A stretch of DNA of 60,684 nucleotides, taken from the NCBI GenBank assembly GCA_013815325.1, contig JACDGM010000008.1:1-60684 (forward strand), read 5' to 3'. Every line of letters begins with the position of its first letter. Position 1 is the first letter of the stretch. The notes under the pieces are model-generated. The model did not search any database and was not told where the DNA came from. It worked only from the letters and a program-made list of their open reading frames with translations. Source of the DNA: Chthoniobacterales bacterium (lineage in GTDB: Bacteria; Verrucomicrobiota; Verrucomicrobiia; Chthoniobacterales; UBA10450). Positions 1-9,951 of this stretch are shown here, one piece after another. A program made the position numbers and the translations under genes.

Positions 1-1292
1 CTGATCGTCGGCTCCGGCACGGGCGCGAATTTCGGCGAGTGCAGGCTCGGGAGCGGAGTTCCCGTTTTCTTGCTCTCCGCGATCTTTTCCGGAGCGACCG
101 CCCCGATATGAAAATCGACCGCGGGGATAGAATGATCCGGCAGGCTGTATTCGGAGAAATCTTCTCCGCCCATCGTGGGAGGCCAGATCAGAACGTTGTC
201 GGCGCCGAGCGCTTGCTTCCAATCCGCCATCAATCGCTTGGTCAGCTCCGGATCGTTGTAGGTCGAGGGCGTAAATTCATCCTCCTCCACCTGCACGATC
301 GGCATCTTGTCCTCCGGCAGGCCGGCCGCGATGCCCATCCCCTTGGCGATGCGTGCGATCGCGGCGAGGACTTGGTCGCGCACCTCTTTCTTATAAGTGC
401 GCACGGTCAACTGCATCTTCACTTCATCGGAGATGATGTTGTGTTTCGTCCCGCCGTGGATCGAACCCACGGTCACGACCACGGGCTCGATCGGGTTCAC
501 TTCGCGGCTGGCGATGGTCTGTAGACCCATCACGATCTCGGCTGCGAGCACGACAGGGTCTTTGGTCTTGTGGGGGTAAGCCCCGTGACCGCCGACGCCA
601 CGGACGGTGATGTCGACTGAATCGACGTGGGCATAAGTGTATTCCGGCGTGACGGCGATCTTGCCGGTCGGGACTTCCGCATTGTCGTGAAAACCGATCG
701 CGAAATCCGGTTTCGGGAACTTGGTGTAAAGCCCATCCGCGAGCAGCGCTTTCGCGCCCGAGCCGGTCTCTTCCGCGGGTTGGCCGACAAAGACGATCGT
801 GCCGTGCCATTGATCTTTCGTCTGCGCGAGCGCGCGCGCGGCGCCGATGAAGATCGCGATGTGCGCGTCGTGCCCGCAGGCGTGCATGACGTGCACTTCT
901 TTGCCGGCGTTATCCTTCACGGTCACTTTGCTCGCGTAGGGCAGGCCGGTCGCTTCCTCGACCGGGAGCGCATCCATGTCCGTGCGCACGAGCACGGTCG
1001 GGCCGTCGCCATTTTTCATCACCCCGACGACGCCGTAGCCCATCAGGCCGGGCGTTTCATATTTGCCGAGGTGATCGGTCACGGCGCAGCCGGCCGCTTT
1101 CAATTCCTGCGCGATCAGCCCCGAGGTCCGCTTTTCCTGTGTCGATAACTCCGGATGGGTGTGGAGATCCTTGTAAATCGTCAGGAGGGATGGCAACTCC
1201 TGCTCGGTGAGCTGGGCGGGCGATTCTTGCGCGCGCGTGCGCGGCGCGGCGGAGAGGAGGAGCAGGAGCAGGATGGTCGTGGGAAATTTCAT
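1..1292 (-). CDS. M20-family metallopeptidase / amidohydrolase, secreted (partial, 3' end outside window)
   Basis: The frame is open from an ATG at 1292 to the window edge, so the C-terminus is missing. The first ~22 residues form a signal peptide (KFP, then a run of leucines, then AAPRTRAQ), so the enzyme is probably exported. The metal-binding motif HACGHDAH is at about residues 137-144, and GQPAEETGSGA follows near 170, as in the HipO/AbgB branch of peptidase family M20 (di-zinc hydrolases of N-acyl amino acids or dipeptides). The later GGVGGHGAYPHKTKD-type segment fits the lid domain. The substrate cannot be read from sequence. An octamer CCTAACGA lies just upstream of its start (1314). 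Confidence 0.85.
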   Translation of the reverse strand, partial: MKFPTTILLLLLLSAAPRTRAQESPAQLTEQELPSLLTIYKDLHTHPELSTQEKRTSGLIAQELKAAGCAVTDHLGKYETPGLMGYGVVGVMKNGDGPTVLVRTDMDALPVEEATGLPYASKVTVKDNAGKEVHVMHACGHDAHIAIFIGAARALAQTKDQWHGTIVFVGQPAEETGSGAKALLADGLYTKFPKPDFAIGFHDNAEVPTGKIAVTPEYTYAHVDSVDITVRGVGGHGAYPHKTKDPVVLAAEIVMGLQTIASREVNPIEPVVVTVGSIHGGTKHNIISDEVKMQLTVRTYKKEVRDQVLAAIARIAKGMGIAAGLPEDKMPIVQVEEDEFTPSTYNDPELTKRLMADWKQALGADNVLIWPPTMGGEDFSEYSLPDHSIPAVDFHIGAVAPEKIAESKKTGTPLPSLHSPKFAPVPEPTI

Positions 1293-1390
1293 CCCGCAGC
1301 CTAGAACGGAAATCCTAACGAGCAACGGGCCGCGGCGCCGCCTCTTCATCTGTGTTCATCTGTGTTAATCTGTGGCGCTTTTTGGACCCG

Positions 1391-2581
1391 ATGCCCTGTA
1401 CTCTTTACCTCGACTGCTTTTCCGGAATCAGCGGCGACATGATGGTTGGCGCCCTCTGCGATCTTGGAGTGGAGCCAGTGAAGCTTGAAAGCGAGTTACG
1501 GAAGGTCTCGTTAGGCGAGGCACATTTTCATTTCGAGCGGCAAACACGACGGGGAATTAGCGGCATCAAGTTTTCGGTGCGCGACGAGCACGAGCATGAG
1601 CACGAGCATGGTCGCAGCTACCCGCAGATCCGCGAACTTATCGGCGGCAGTGCGGTCTCCGGATTCGTGAGGGAGAAGGCGCTCGCGATCTTCCAACGCA
1701 TCGCGGTGGCGGAGGCGAGGATTCATGACGTGCCAGTCGAGACAGTCGGATTTCATGAAGTTGGCGCGATCGATTCGATCGCTGACATCGTCGGCGCGTG
1801 CGTCGCCCTGGAAGAGCTCGGCCGGCCGCGAGTGATCGTCTCGCCACTGCGCGAGGGGCGCGGCTGGATCGATTGCGCGCATGGCCGCTTCCCGCTTCCC
1901 GCGCCCGCGACGCTCGAAATCTTGCGCGGAGTCGAACTCGAGCAGGTGGATGAATCGTGGGAGTCAATCACGCCGACTGGCGCCGCGATCGCGCGCGAAT
2001 TTGCGGAATCGTTCGGACCGATGCCGCGGATGGAGATCGAGCGAGTTGGTTACGGCATCGGCACACGCGATCTGGCGCAGCGGCCGAACGTTTTGCGCGC
2101 GGTGCTCGGCAAGTCCGGCCTTTCCGAGGCTAAAGAGTTCGAGTCGGACACAATCATCGAGATCGAAACCAATCTCGACGACTTGTCTCCGGAACTAACC
2201 GGAGCCGCCATGGAACGCCTGCTCGCGCTCGGCGCCCTCGATGTCACGCTCACTCCAGTGCAGATGAAAAAGAACCGGCCGGGTGTGCAGATCTCAGTCC
2301 TTTGCGAGCCGGCGCTGGAGCAGAAAATCGTGCACGCGCTTCTCACCGAGACGAGCGCATTTGGCGTGCGCCGGAGCGAGAAACGCCGCTACAAACTCGA
2401 GCGCCGTTTCAAGAAGGTGGAGACGCGGTTTGGGGAAATTTCGATCAAACTCGGGCTCCTCAAGGGCGCAGTCGTGCAAGTGGCGCCGGAGTTTGAGAGC
2501 TGCCGCGCAGCGAGCGAACGCACGCAGGAACCGTTACGCGCAATCTATCAGGCGGCGCTCGCCGCTTTTCCGCTCGGGTAG
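1391..2581 (+). CDS. larC: LarC-type nickel-pincer cofactor biosynthesis protein (DUF111)
   Basis: The protein has 396 residues. ATG 1391 is chosen because the N-terminus [17 protein letters not shown] matches the conserved start of the family; an upstream start at 1352 adds only unconserved residues. LarC inserts nickel by a CTP-dependent reaction into the pyridinium pincer cofactor of lactate racemase. A histidine-rich stretch (EHEHEHEHG, residues 66-74) is a plausible metal-holding loop. Conserved family segments such as NLDDLSPE and KKNRPGVQ are present. larB, larE and larA are not nearby. The TAG stop lies inside the left arm of a 150-bp palindromic repeat, so the extreme C-terminus may have been shaped by that insertion. 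Confidence 0.88.
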   Translation: MPCTLYLDCFSGISGDMMVGALCDLGVEPVKLESELRKVSLGEAHFHFERQTRRGISGIKFSVRDEHEHEHEHGRSYPQIRELIGGSAVSGFVREKALAIFQRIAVAEARIHDVPVETVGFHEVGAIDSIADIVGACVALEELGRPRVIVSPLREGRGWIDCAHGRFPLPAPATLEILRGVELEQVDESWESITPTGAAIAREFAESFGPMPRMEIERVGYGIGTRDLAQRPNVLRAVLGKSGLSEAKEFESDTIIEIETNLDDLSPELTGAAMERLLALGALDVTLTPVQMKKNRPGVQISVLCEPALEQKIVHALLTETSAFGVRRSEKRRYKLERRFKKVETRFGEISIKLGLLKGAVVQVAPEFESCRAASERTQEPLRAIYQAALAAFPLG

Positions 2582-2725
2582 CGCACGCGGCTCGCGTGCT
2601 GGTTGCAGTGTTTCACCGCAACGAACTTTCTCTAAATGCGCCGACTTCAGGAGGATCTCCCCATTTAAGGAAAGTTCGCGACGGCGGAACGCCGGTCGCC
2701 AGCACGCGAGACGCGTGCGCTACCC
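2576..2725. repeat. 150-bp long-palindrome element, copy 1 (MITE/REP-like)
   Basis: Left arm 2576-2602 and right arm 2699-2725 are imperfect inverted copies of 27 bases, starting GGGTAGCGCACGCG and ending CGCGTGCGCTACCC. A second copy with the same arms lies at 27736-27886. The inner sequence is more diverged here. The left arm contains the larC stop codon. Confidence 0.75.
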
Positions 2726-2786
2726 GGCCAGCCTGCGCAGGCGGCTCGATTCTATGGCAGCCGTCCGGTTCAGCGGGCACCTAACA

Positions 2787-4391
2787 ATGAACAAACAATT
2801 GCATCGCAAGCCGCTTCCGGGCGTTGAATTACGTGGCGAGATTAGCGCTGCGTTCTCCGAGATCTTGACACCGGAAGCGCTCGCCTTCGTCGCGAAACTG
2901 CACCGAACATTTAACGCGCGCCGGCTCGATGCGCTGGCCCGCCGCGAAGCACGCCAGGCCACCCTCGATCGCGGCGGCACGCTCGATTTTTTGCCCGAAA
3001 CGAAAGAGATCCGCGAGAGCGATTGGCAGTGCGCACCCATCCCGCCAGACATCCGCGACCGCCGCGTCGAGATTACCGGGCCGACCGATCGGAAGATGAC
3101 GATCAACGCGCTCAACTCCGGCGCGAAAATTTTCATGGCGGACTTCGAGGACGCGAATTCGCCAACTTGGGCGAACATGGTTGAAGGCCAGATAAACCTG
3201 CGCGACGCCATCCGCCGCACGATCATCTTCTCAAATGCCCAAGGGAAAGAGTACGCGCTCAACGAACAAGTCGCCGTGCTCATGCCTCGCCCGCGCGGCT
3301 GGCATCTCGTCGAAAAGCACCTGCTCGTTGATAGTGAGCCGATAGCCGGCGGGCTGTTCGATTTCGGCCTCTTCTTTTTTCACAACGCGCGGGAGCTGAT
3401 CGCGCGCGGGAGCGGCCCCTATTTTTACCTGCCGAAAATGGAGAGCCATCTGGAGGCGCGCATCTGGAATGACGTCTTCAAGCTCGCGCAGGATGAGCTC
3501 GAAATTCCGCAAGGGACGATTCGCGCCACCGTCTTGATCGAGACGATCCCGGCCGCGTTCGAGATGGATGAGATTCTCTACGAGCTGCGCGAGCATTCCG
3601 CCGGGCTGAACTGCGGCCGCTGGGATTATATTTTTTCCTGCATCAAGCGCTTCCGCAACAAACCCGATTTCCTCCTCGCCGACCGGGCGCTCATCACGAT
3701 GACGACCCATTTCATGCGTTCCTATTCGCTCCTCTGCATCCAGACCTGCCATCGGCGAAACATTTTCGCGATGGGTGGAATGGCCGCGCAGATTCCGGTG
3801 AAAAACAATCCGGCGGCGAACGAAGAAGCCTTCGCTAAAGTGCGGGCCGACAAAGAGCGCGAGGCACACGATGGACACGACGGCACGTGGGTCGCGCATC
3901 CGGGGATGGTGCAACTTGCGCTCGATGCTTTTAACGAGAAAATGCCGCAGCCGAATCAGATCGAGCGCAAACGCGATGACGTGAAGGTGACGGCGAAGGA
4001 CCTGCTCGATTTCGCGCCGAGCGAGCCGATCACGGAACAAGGTTTGCGGACCAACGTCAGCGTCGGCGTGCAATATCTCGAAGCCTGGCTGCGCGGCCAT
4101 GGCGCGGTGCCGCTGTTCAATCTGATGGAGGATGCCGCGACGGCGGAAATCTCGCGCGCGCAGGTCTGGCAATGGATTCGTCATCCGCGCGGGGTGCTCT
4201 CTGATGGAAGGAAAGTGACGAAGGAACTTTTTCGCGAAGCGCTCGGTGAGGAGCTCGCGAAAGTAAAACGTTTCGCTGGAGATAAGTTCGACCTCGCGCG
4301 CGAACTGTTCGACAAAATTGCGACCGGCGATGAGTTTGTCGAATTCCTGACATTGCCCGGCTACGACCAACTCGACCAAGTACGCTCGTAG
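2787..4391 (+). CDS. aceB: malate synthase A
   Basis: The protein has 534 residues, the usual size for malate synthase A. It condenses glyoxylate with acetyl-CoA to malate, the second step of the glyoxylate bypass. ATG 2787 gives [15 protein letters not shown]. The malate synthase signature appears as [17 protein letters not shown] near residue 268, and the family segments ITGPTDRKM and [12 protein letters not shown] are clear. It is followed after 82 bases by aceA and then aceK, the same order as the enterobacterial aceBAK operon. No convincing Shine-Dalgarno sequence precedes the start. The open frame extends far upstream (to 2283), but that part is antisense or out of frame to larC. Confidence 0.95.
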   Translation: MNKQLHRKPLPGVELRGEISAAFSEILTPEALAFVAKLHRTFNARRLDALARREARQATLDRGGTLDFLPETKEIRESDWQCAPIPPDIRDRRVEITGPTDRKMTINALNSGAKIFMADFEDANSPTWANMVEGQINLRDAIRRTIIFSNAQGKEYALNEQVAVLMPRPRGWHLVEKHLLVDSEPIAGGLFDFGLFFFHNARELIARGSGPYFYLPKMESHLEARIWNDVFKLAQDELEIPQGTIRATVLIETIPAAFEMDEILYELREHSAGLNCGRWDYIFSCIKRFRNKPDFLLADRALITMTTHFMRSYSLLCIQTCHRRNIFAMGGMAAQIPVKNNPAANEEAFAKVRADKEREAHDGHDGTWVAHPGMVQLALDAFNEKMPQPNQIERKRDDVKVTAKDLLDFAPSEPITEQGLRTNVSVGVQYLEAWLRGHGAVPLFNLMEDAATAEISRAQVWQWIRHPRGVLSDGRKVTKELFREALGEELAKVKRFAGDKFDLARELFDKIATGDEFVEFLTLPGYDQLDQVRS

Positions 4392-4473
4392 CTGACGCCA
4401 ACACGATGACCGATTTAATGCCGCCGACCCCTCACCTCCTCGTTTGTCAGAGAGATGCATTTCAGGTCCAGTT

Positions 4474-5739
4474 ATGAAAAAAGAAGATGCGCCTAACGAT
4501 TGGTCAAATGATTCACGCTGGAAAGGCATTAAGCGTACTTACTCATTAGGCGAGGTGCAGCGCCTGCAAGGCAGCGTCGTTCCCGAGCACACCCTGGCGC
4601 GCCGGGGGGCGAAGAAACTTTGGCAGTTACTCCAGACCGAAGCGTTCGTTCCGACCCTCGGGGCGCTCACCGGCAATCAGGCCGTGCAGCAGGCGAAAGC
4701 CGGTTTGAAAGCGATTTACTTGAGTGGCTGGCAGGTCGCGGCCGATGCCAATCTCGCCGGTCAGATGTATCCCGACCAGAGCTTGTATCCGGCGAACAGC
4801 GTCCCTGCGGTCGTGAAGCGGATCAACCAGGCGCTGCAACGCGCCGATCAGATTGCCCACGCGGAAGGGGAGAGCGAGATCGATTGGTTCCTTCCCATCA
4901 TTGCCGATGCGGAAGCCGGCTTCGGCGGTCCGCTCAACGTCTTTGAATTGATCAAAGCCATGATCGAGGCCGGCGCCGCTGGCGTGCATCTCGAGGATCA
5001 GTTGGCGAGCGAGAAAAAATGCGGCCACATGGGCGGCAAAGTCCTCGTCCCGACGCGCACCGCGATCGCGCATCTCACCGCCGGCCGCCTCGCCGCCGAT
5101 GTTTTGAATGTGCCGATGGTCCTGATCGCGCGCACTGACGCCAATGCCGCGGCGTTGCTGACGAGCGACATCGACGAGCGCGACCACGCTTTTCTCACTG
5201 GCGAGCGAACGGCGGAAGGTTTCTTCCGCGTCCGTCCGGGGATCGATCAGGCGATCGCGCGCGGGCTGAGCTATGCGCCCTATGTCGATATGCTTTGGTG
5301 CGAAACTTCCCAGCCGAATATCGAGGAAGCGAAAAAGTTCGCAGAGCGCGTGCAAGCGGAATTTCCTGGCAAGCTGCTGGCTTACAACTGCTCGCCCTCA
5401 TTCAACTGGAAGGCGAAGCTCGACGCTTCGACGATTGCGAAATTCCAACGCGAGCTAGGCGCGATGGGTTACAAATTCCAGTTTGTGACCCTCGCGGGAT
5501 TCCACGCGCTCAACTACAGCATGTTCAAACTCGCGCACGGCTATCGCGATCGCGGGATGGCCGCTTATTCCGAATTGCAGGAAGCGGAATTCGCTGCTGA
5601 AGCGGACGGCTACAGCGCGACCAAACACCAGCGCGAAGTCGGCACCGGATACTTCGACGAGGTGGCGCGCGTCATCGCCGGCGGGGAAAGCTCGACCGCG
5701 GCCCTGCGCGGCTCGACTGAAGAAGAGCAGTTTCATTGA
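4474..5739 (+). CDS. aceA: isocitrate lyase
   Basis: The protein has 421 residues. It cleaves isocitrate to glyoxylate and succinate, the first step of the glyoxylate bypass. The catalytic signature KKCGHMGGK is near residue 181, and the metal/substrate segments ADAEAGFGG and CSPSFNW are present. ATG 4474 is chosen; upstream in-frame starts add non-homologous residues. The octamer CCTAACGA at 4492 encodes Pro-Asn-Asp at the N-terminus. It lies between aceB and aceK in one probable operon. Confidence 0.95.
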   Translation: MKKEDAPNDWSNDSRWKGIKRTYSLGEVQRLQGSVVPEHTLARRGAKKLWQLLQTEAFVPTLGALTGNQAVQQAKAGLKAIYLSGWQVAADANLAGQMYPDQSLYPANSVPAVVKRINQALQRADQIAHAEGESEIDWFLPIIADAEAGFGGPLNVFELIKAMIEAGAAGVHLEDQLASEKKCGHMGGKVLVPTRTAIAHLTAGRLAADVLNVPMVLIARTDANAAALLTSDIDERDHAFLTGERTAEGFFRVRPGIDQAIARGLSYAPYVDMLWCETSQPNIEEAKKFAERVQAEFPGKLLAYNCSPSFNWKAKLDASTIAKFQRELGAMGYKFQFVTLAGFHALNYSMFKLAHGYRDRGMAAYSELQEAEFAAEADGYSATKHQREVGTGYFDEVARVIAGGESSTAALRGSTEEEQFH

Positions 5740-5809
5740 AACTCGTCTGCGCGTTCGACAGGGCATGCGGAGCGCACGCGCGCCCCAGACGTCCCTGCGC
5801 TCTTCGTGT

Positions 5810-7612
5810 ATGAGCGCCGAATCGGCTTCTCTAACCAACAGCCGGCTCGCGGCGCTCTGCGCGGAGGAAACGCGAGACGCCGCGCAGGATTACGAAGCGC
5901 GCTTCGACGAGATCACGCGGCGCGGGCGCGACCGATTTCTGGCGCGCGACTGGCGGGGGAGCCACGACGATGCGGCGGAGCGGCTCCGCCTTTATTCGCG
6001 CGTCCTCGATTGCTTAACGAGTCGGATCGAAGAGCTGATGGGGGAACGATTCCGCGAGCGCTCCATTTGGAGCGCGACCAAAGCCGTCTATTCGTCCCTC
6101 ATCGCGCAGTCGATTCGTTTCGAAGTTGCGGAAAGCTTTTTCAATTCGCTTACTCGGCGCGTCTTTACGACCGAAGGCGTTGATCAGGCGATCGAATTTG
6201 TCGACACCGATTTCGATGCGCCACCTCATCCACCCGATGATAAATTGTTCCGGACTTACAGCGGTGCGTCTCTTCCAGAGCTGCTCGCGGATGCGTTCAC
6301 TGACTCGGGCGGCGCAGATTTCGCGAGGGAACGCTGGCGCCATCTGGAGCTCGCGACCGCCGCGGCCGCAGAACGAATAGCGAGCGCCGTTCCGCCGCAC
6401 AAATGTGGGGCCCTCGAGATTTACCGCGGCGTCTTTTACCGCGGCCGGGGCGCCTATCTTGTTGGCCGTCTCAGCGCCGACGATGCGGCGACGCCGGTCG
6501 CGTTTTGTCTGCGCCATCCAGATGAAAATGGTCTCGCGCTTGACGCGGTTTTGATCGGTGAGGGCGATCTCGCGATTTTGTTTTCCTACACCCGCGCTTA
6601 CTTCCGAGTAAGGGCGCCGTCGCCGTACGAGCTGGTGCAATGGTTGCGCCAGCTCATGCCGGCCAAGCGGGTCGCCGATCTCTACAATTCCATCGGCTAC
6701 AACCGTCATTCCAAGACGGAATTTTATCGCGACTTCGTCCGCCACCTCGAGCAGTCGCGCGACCAGTTCGTCGCCGCGGAAGGCGCGCGCGGCATGGTCA
6801 TGCTCGTCTTCACGTTGCCGAGCTACGACGTCGTCTTCAAACTGATCCGCGACCGCTTCGAGGCGCCGAAGGAAAGCGATCGCGCCGACGTGATGCGCCG
6901 TTACCGCTTCGTCTTTGAACACGACCGCGCCGGCCGCCTGGTGGAAGCGCACGAGTTCGAGCATCTGCGCATTCCTTGCGAGCGCTTCGAAGCTTCCCTC
7001 CTGGCGAATCTGGTGCGCGACGCGAGTCGCACGGTGAGAATCGAGGGCCCGGATCTCTTGATCGCGCATGCCTACGTGGAGCGTCGCGTGCGGCCGCTTA
7101 ATCTTTTCTTTGGTGAGTGCGACGAAGAGGCGGCCATCGCCGCGGCCTGCGACTTCGCGCAGTCGATCAAGGATTTGGCGGCTTCGAATATTTTTGCGGG
7201 CGATCTCCTAACAAAAAATTTCGGTGTGACCCGGCGCGGGCGCGTTGTTTTCTACGACTACGACGAGCTCTGTCTGCTGACCGATTGTAACTTTCGCACG
7301 ATGCCACAGGCTCGAAGCTACGAGGAGGAGATTTCCGCAGAGCCCTGGTTCTCCGTGCGTGAGGGCGACATCTTCCCGGAGGAGTTCCCCAGCTTTCTTT
7401 TCTTTCCGGAGTCAGCGCGCGCAGCGCTCGTCGCGCAACACGGTGATCTGTTCCACCCGGATTTTTGGCGTGGCGTGCAGGAGAAGCTGCGCGCCGGCGA
7501 GCTGCCGGAGATCCCGCCTTATGCGCAGGAACGCAGACTGGGATCGCGAGCGGGCAGCGCGGGCGTTGCCGCGACATCTCGCGCGCAAGGTGGTTTGCGA
7601 GTGGGGGCATGA
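5810..7612 (+). CDS. aceK: isocitrate dehydrogenase kinase/phosphatase, with altered C-terminal tail
   Basis: The protein has 600 residues. AceK phosphorylates isocitrate dehydrogenase to divert carbon into the glyoxylate bypass and reverses this as a phosphatase. The nucleotide-binding segment ARGMVMLVFTLPSYDVVFK (about residues 325-343) and IYRGVFYRGRGAYLVGR match the family, as does FYDYDELC further on. ATG 5810 is chosen. Homology to AceK appears to end around QERRLG; the last ~20 residues are read out of frame through a remnant of ftsH, so the original stop codon seems to have been lost. AceK is best known from Proteobacteria, so acquisition of the operon by transfer is possible (inference). 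Confidence 0.9.
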   Translation: MSAESASLTNSRLAALCAEETRDAAQDYEARFDEITRRGRDRFLARDWRGSHDDAAERLRLYSRVLDCLTSRIEELMGERFRERSIWSATKAVYSSLIAQSIRFEVAESFFNSLTRRVFTTEGVDQAIEFVDTDFDAPPHPPDDKLFRTYSGASLPELLADAFTDSGGADFARERWRHLELATAAAAERIASAVPPHKCGALEIYRGVFYRGRGAYLVGRLSADDAATPVAFCLRHPDENGLALDAVLIGEGDLAILFSYTRAYFRVRAPSPYELVQWLRQLMPAKRVADLYNSIGYNRHSKTEFYRDFVRHLEQSRDQFVAAEGARGMVMLVFTLPSYDVVFKLIRDRFEAPKESDRADVMRRYRFVFEHDRAGRLVEAHEFEHLRIPCERFEASLLANLVRDASRTVRIEGPDLLIAHAYVERRVRPLNLFFGECDEEAAIAAACDFAQSIKDLAASNIFAGDLLTKNFGVTRRGRVVFYDYDELCLLTDCNFRTMPQARSYEEEISAEPWFSVREGDIFPEEFPSFLFFPESARAALVAQHGDLFHPDFWRGVQEKLRAGELPEIPPYAQERRLGSRAGSAGVAATSRAQGGLRVGA

Positions 7613-7866
7613 GCGAAAAAATGGGGATGGTCGGGTACGGCGGACATGAGGATTATGTGTTCCTCGGCCGCGACCTTTCCCGGGCGCGCGACTACAGCGA
7701 AGCGACGGCCGAACAGATTGATCGCGAAAGGCGCAAACTGGTCGACGACGCCTATGGGCGGACGACGGATCCTGACGGCATAACGCAGCAAGCTCGGAGT
7801 AATCGGCAAAGCATTACTCGAATTCGAAACCCTCGACGGCGTGCAAATCCGCGAAGTGATTGGCCG
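7572..7866 (+). pseudogene. ftsH: ftsH 3'-terminal remnant (M41 protease), frameshifted
   Basis: Three reading frames together spell the C-terminal part of the FtsH peptidase. RHLARKVVCEWG is read from 7572; after one extra base at 7608, MSEKMGMVGYGG and VFLGRDLSRARDYSEAT are read from 7609; then after a shift near 7762, RILTA-stop-RSKLGVIGKALLEFETLDG is read from 7766 to about 7866. Two frameshifts and an in-frame TAA show it is not functional. Nothing upstream of RHLARK is recognisable as FtsH, because that part is aceK. It is therefore a fragment fused onto the aceK 3' end, probably by recombination. An intact ftsH is presumably elsewhere in the genome. Confidence 0.8.
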
Positions 7867-7998
7867 CATTACTATGGCAAGGTGGTGGTGGATGCGCGGC
7901 TCTCGAGTTACCTCGCGCGATGTCACTCCAACGGCGGAATCTTCGTGGCGCGGCCGCCCCGCTGACGCCACGTCCCTGCGCCTCCCGTGAGGAAGCGT

Positions 7999-8295
7999 CT
8001 ACAAATCGCGGAGTTCCCTAACGAGTCTTGCGAGTCGTTCGACCGCCGCCTCTGCATCGATGCCGCTCGCTTCCAGCATCGCGGTCGCACCGCGATCAAG
8101 ATTCGCGCGCATCACGTCGATCAGGCTGAGCGCGGAAAAACGCCCCGCCTTCGTCACGAGCCAGATCTCCGAGCGAAATGAGTTTGCGCGGCGCACGAAC
8201 TCCGCCGCTGGCCGCGCGTGCAAGCCAAGTGGATTCAGTATCGTGATTTCGCGTGAGGCGCGAATCGTTTCACCCGAAGAGCGATGTTTTTTCAT
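7999..8295 (-). CDS. HPr-family phosphocarrier protein (PTS or PTS-Ntr type)
   Basis: The protein has 98 residues. The active-site histidine is His26 in NPLGLHARPAAEFV, the family signature. The regulatory-serine region reads FSALSLIDVM, so a serine is present at the HPr Ser46 equivalent but the context differs from Firmicutes HPr. ATG 8295 is chosen because it overlaps the TGA of the upstream ABC permease as ATGA; a longer TTG start at 8319 lies inside the permease. That coupling places HPr as the last gene of the importer operon, suggesting that PTS phosphorylation state and importer expression or activity are linked (inference). Confidence 0.88.
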   Translation of the reverse strand: MKKHRSSGETIRASREITILNPLGLHARPAAEFVRRANSFRSEIWLVTKAGRFSALSLIDVMRANLDRGATAMLEASGIDAEAAVERLARLVRELRDL

Positions 8296-9065
8296 GCGGC
8301 TTCCTGGCTCGTGCCCCAACGCCGATGGAGAAATCTCTCCACCGGCGCAAAGAACGTTTTATCGGCGAGCAAACCGATCAGAACGATGACAAACATGATC
8401 GCGATCACCTGATCCATGGCGTTCAGCTCGCGCCCGTAGTGGAGCAGCTGCCCGAGGCCGAAGCCGCTCAAAATCGTGACGAAAATCTCCGCGGCCATGA
8501 GCGAGCGCCAGGCGAAAGCCCAGCCTTGTTTCATTCCACTGACAATGAACGGCAGCGCCGCCGGCAGGATGACGCGCAGCCAGATGTGCAGGTTCTTCGA
8601 GCCCATCGTTAGGGCCGCGCGTCGATAAATGGGCGGCACGTGGCGCACGCCCGTATCAGTGGCAATCACAACTGACCAAAGAGTTCCCATCACGACGACG
8701 AAGAGCATTGCCGCTTCGCTTTGACCAAACCAGAGGAGCGCGAGCGGAACCCAGCAGACGCTGGGTAAGGTCTGCAGCCCAAGGGCGAGGGTGCCGATCG
8801 TGTCGTGCAGAACGTTCCAGCGGGCAGTGAGCAGACCGAGCGGGACGCCGCCGATCAGGCCAATAGCGTAGCCTAACAATAGCCGTTTGAGGGTGACGAC
8901 AATCGCCTGCCAGAGCGTGCCGTCGGCGGCGGCTGATTTTAAGTACTCCACCACCTTGATCGGCGCCGGCAAAAGCACGGGCGACCAGATATGCATTCGG
9001 ACGACGGCTTCCCAAAGCAAAAGCAGTCCGGCAAAAAACAAGAGCGATAAGAAAAAGCGTTTCAT
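8292..9065 (-). CDS. ABC transporter permease, sulfonate/nitrate/taurine type (SsuC/TauC/NrtB)
   Basis: The protein has 257 residues and about six hydrophobic segments, beginning MKRFFLSLLFFAGLLLLWE. The cytoplasmic coupling loop is visible as RRAALTMGSKNLHIWLRVI followed by LPAALP. ATG 9065 overlaps the stop of the ATPase gene (ATGA), which fixes the start; the frame extends upstream to 9296 only as a shadow of the ATPase gene. It would form the membrane channel for the adjacent ATPase and binding protein. The substrate (sulfonate, nitrate, taurine or cyanate) cannot be decided from this subunit. Confidence 0.9.
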   Translation of the reverse strand: MKRFFLSLLFFAGLLLLWEAVVRMHIWSPVLLPAPIKVVEYLKSAAADGTLWQAIVVTLKRLLLGYAIGLIGGVPLGLLTARWNVLHDTIGTLALGLQTLPSVCWVPLALLWFGQSEAAMLFVVVMGTLWSVVIATDTGVRHVPPIYRRAALTMGSKNLHIWLRVILPAALPFIVSGMKQGWAFAWRSLMAAEIFVTILSGFGLGQLLHYGRELNAMDQVIAIMFVIVLIGLLADKTFFAPVERFLHRRWGTSQEAA

Positions 9066-9913
9066 TCCGCGACCTCCCCATTGTTCTCTTTGAATCCTTT
9101 TAGTGACGCCATGATGCGGCTGGCGTATTCGGCGAGAGCCGTGCTGTTGATGTCGCGTTGCCGCGGCAACTTGATGAGGAACTCCTCGCGAATTCGTCCC
9201 GGATGCGGCGAGAAAAGCAGCACTCGATCCCCGAGACACGCGGCCTCGCGAACGTTGTGTGTGACGAAGATGATGGTCTTGCGGCGGCTCTCCCAAATCT
9301 GCTGAAGATCACCGTAGAGTTGTTCGCGGGTGAGCGCATCGAGCGCCGCAAATGGCTCGTCCATGAGGAGCATGCGCGGATTAGGCGCGAGGGCGCGGGC
9401 CAGAGCGACACGCTGCTTCATTCCGCCGGAGAGTTCGTGGATGTTCGATCGCTCAAAACGAGTCAGACCCACCAGCTCTAGATAATAGCGTGCGACCTGC
9501 TTCCTATCCTTGTTCGAAAGGTGAGGTTTCATCTTCAAGCCGAAGAGGACGTTGCCTAGGACGTCGAGCCACGGGAAGAGCGCCGACTCCTGAAACATCA
9601 CCAAGCGCTCGCGGCCCGGCTCCAAGACCCGCAAGCCATCGGCCGTGACGGTGCCACTATCCGGTTTTTCAAGGCCGGCGATAATATTAAGGAGCGTAGA
9701 CTTGCCGCAGCCGCTCGCGCCCACCAGACAGACAAACTCTCCTTCTCCAACCTGGAGGCTGACTTTATCAAGCGCCTGGACCGGGCCGGTTCTTGTCTTG
9801 AAGGTCTTCGAGACGCTCTCGACTGTTAGCTTGCTCGGAGGTAGGAATTGCAACTCCTCTCGGACGGACGAGCTGGCGCTCGGCGGCAGTTCAAATGTTC
9901 GGGTAACGTACAT
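9062..9913 (-). CDS. ABC transporter ATP-binding protein, sulfonate/nitrate type (SsuB/TauB)
   Basis: The protein has 283 residues. Walker A is GASGCGKST, the signature is LSGGMKQR, Walker B is RMLLMDEPFAALD, and the switch histidine is in FVTHNVREA. The motif order and length match the SsuB/TauB/NrtD branch. It begins 38 bases after the binding-protein gene and ends overlapping the permease start by four bases, so the three subunits are one transcription unit. The first ~28 residues before LTVESVSK are a non-conserved extension, and a later start is possible. Confidence 0.92.
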   Translation of the reverse strand: MYVTRTFELPPSASSSVREELQFLPPSKLTVESVSKTFKTRTGPVQALDKVSLQVGEGEFVCLVGASGCGKSTLLNIIAGLEKPDSGTVTADGLRVLEPGRERLVMFQESALFPWLDVLGNVLFGLKMKPHLSNKDRKQVARYYLELVGLTRFERSNIHELSGGMKQRVALARALAPNPRMLLMDEPFAALDALTREQLYGDLQQIWESRRKTIIFVTHNVREAACLGDRVLLFSPHPGRIREEFLIKLPRQRDINSTALAEYASRIMASLKGFKENNGEVAE

Positions 9914-9951
9914 GTTTGTAGGTTAGTAGTTATCCGTAAGTCACAGACTCG

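Noticed and set aside
1..1290. Plus-strand open frames of 60-170 codons across the start of the window
   Set aside because: They are shadows of the M20 peptidase gene on the minus strand, which has clear motifs and a signal peptide.
4541..4556. Variants of the octamer (TCATTAGG, CCGTTAGG, CCTAACAA, TTGTTAGG)
   Set aside because: Not counted among the 55 because they differ by one base; they may be decayed or tolerated copies, but including them would inflate the claim.
7976..8000. CCTCCCGTGAGGAAGCGTCTACA and similar GTCTACA fragments near 11995 and 32545, considered as one repeat family
   Set aside because: Only short shared cores; no complete inverted-repeat structure could be drawn, so I do not call them elements.
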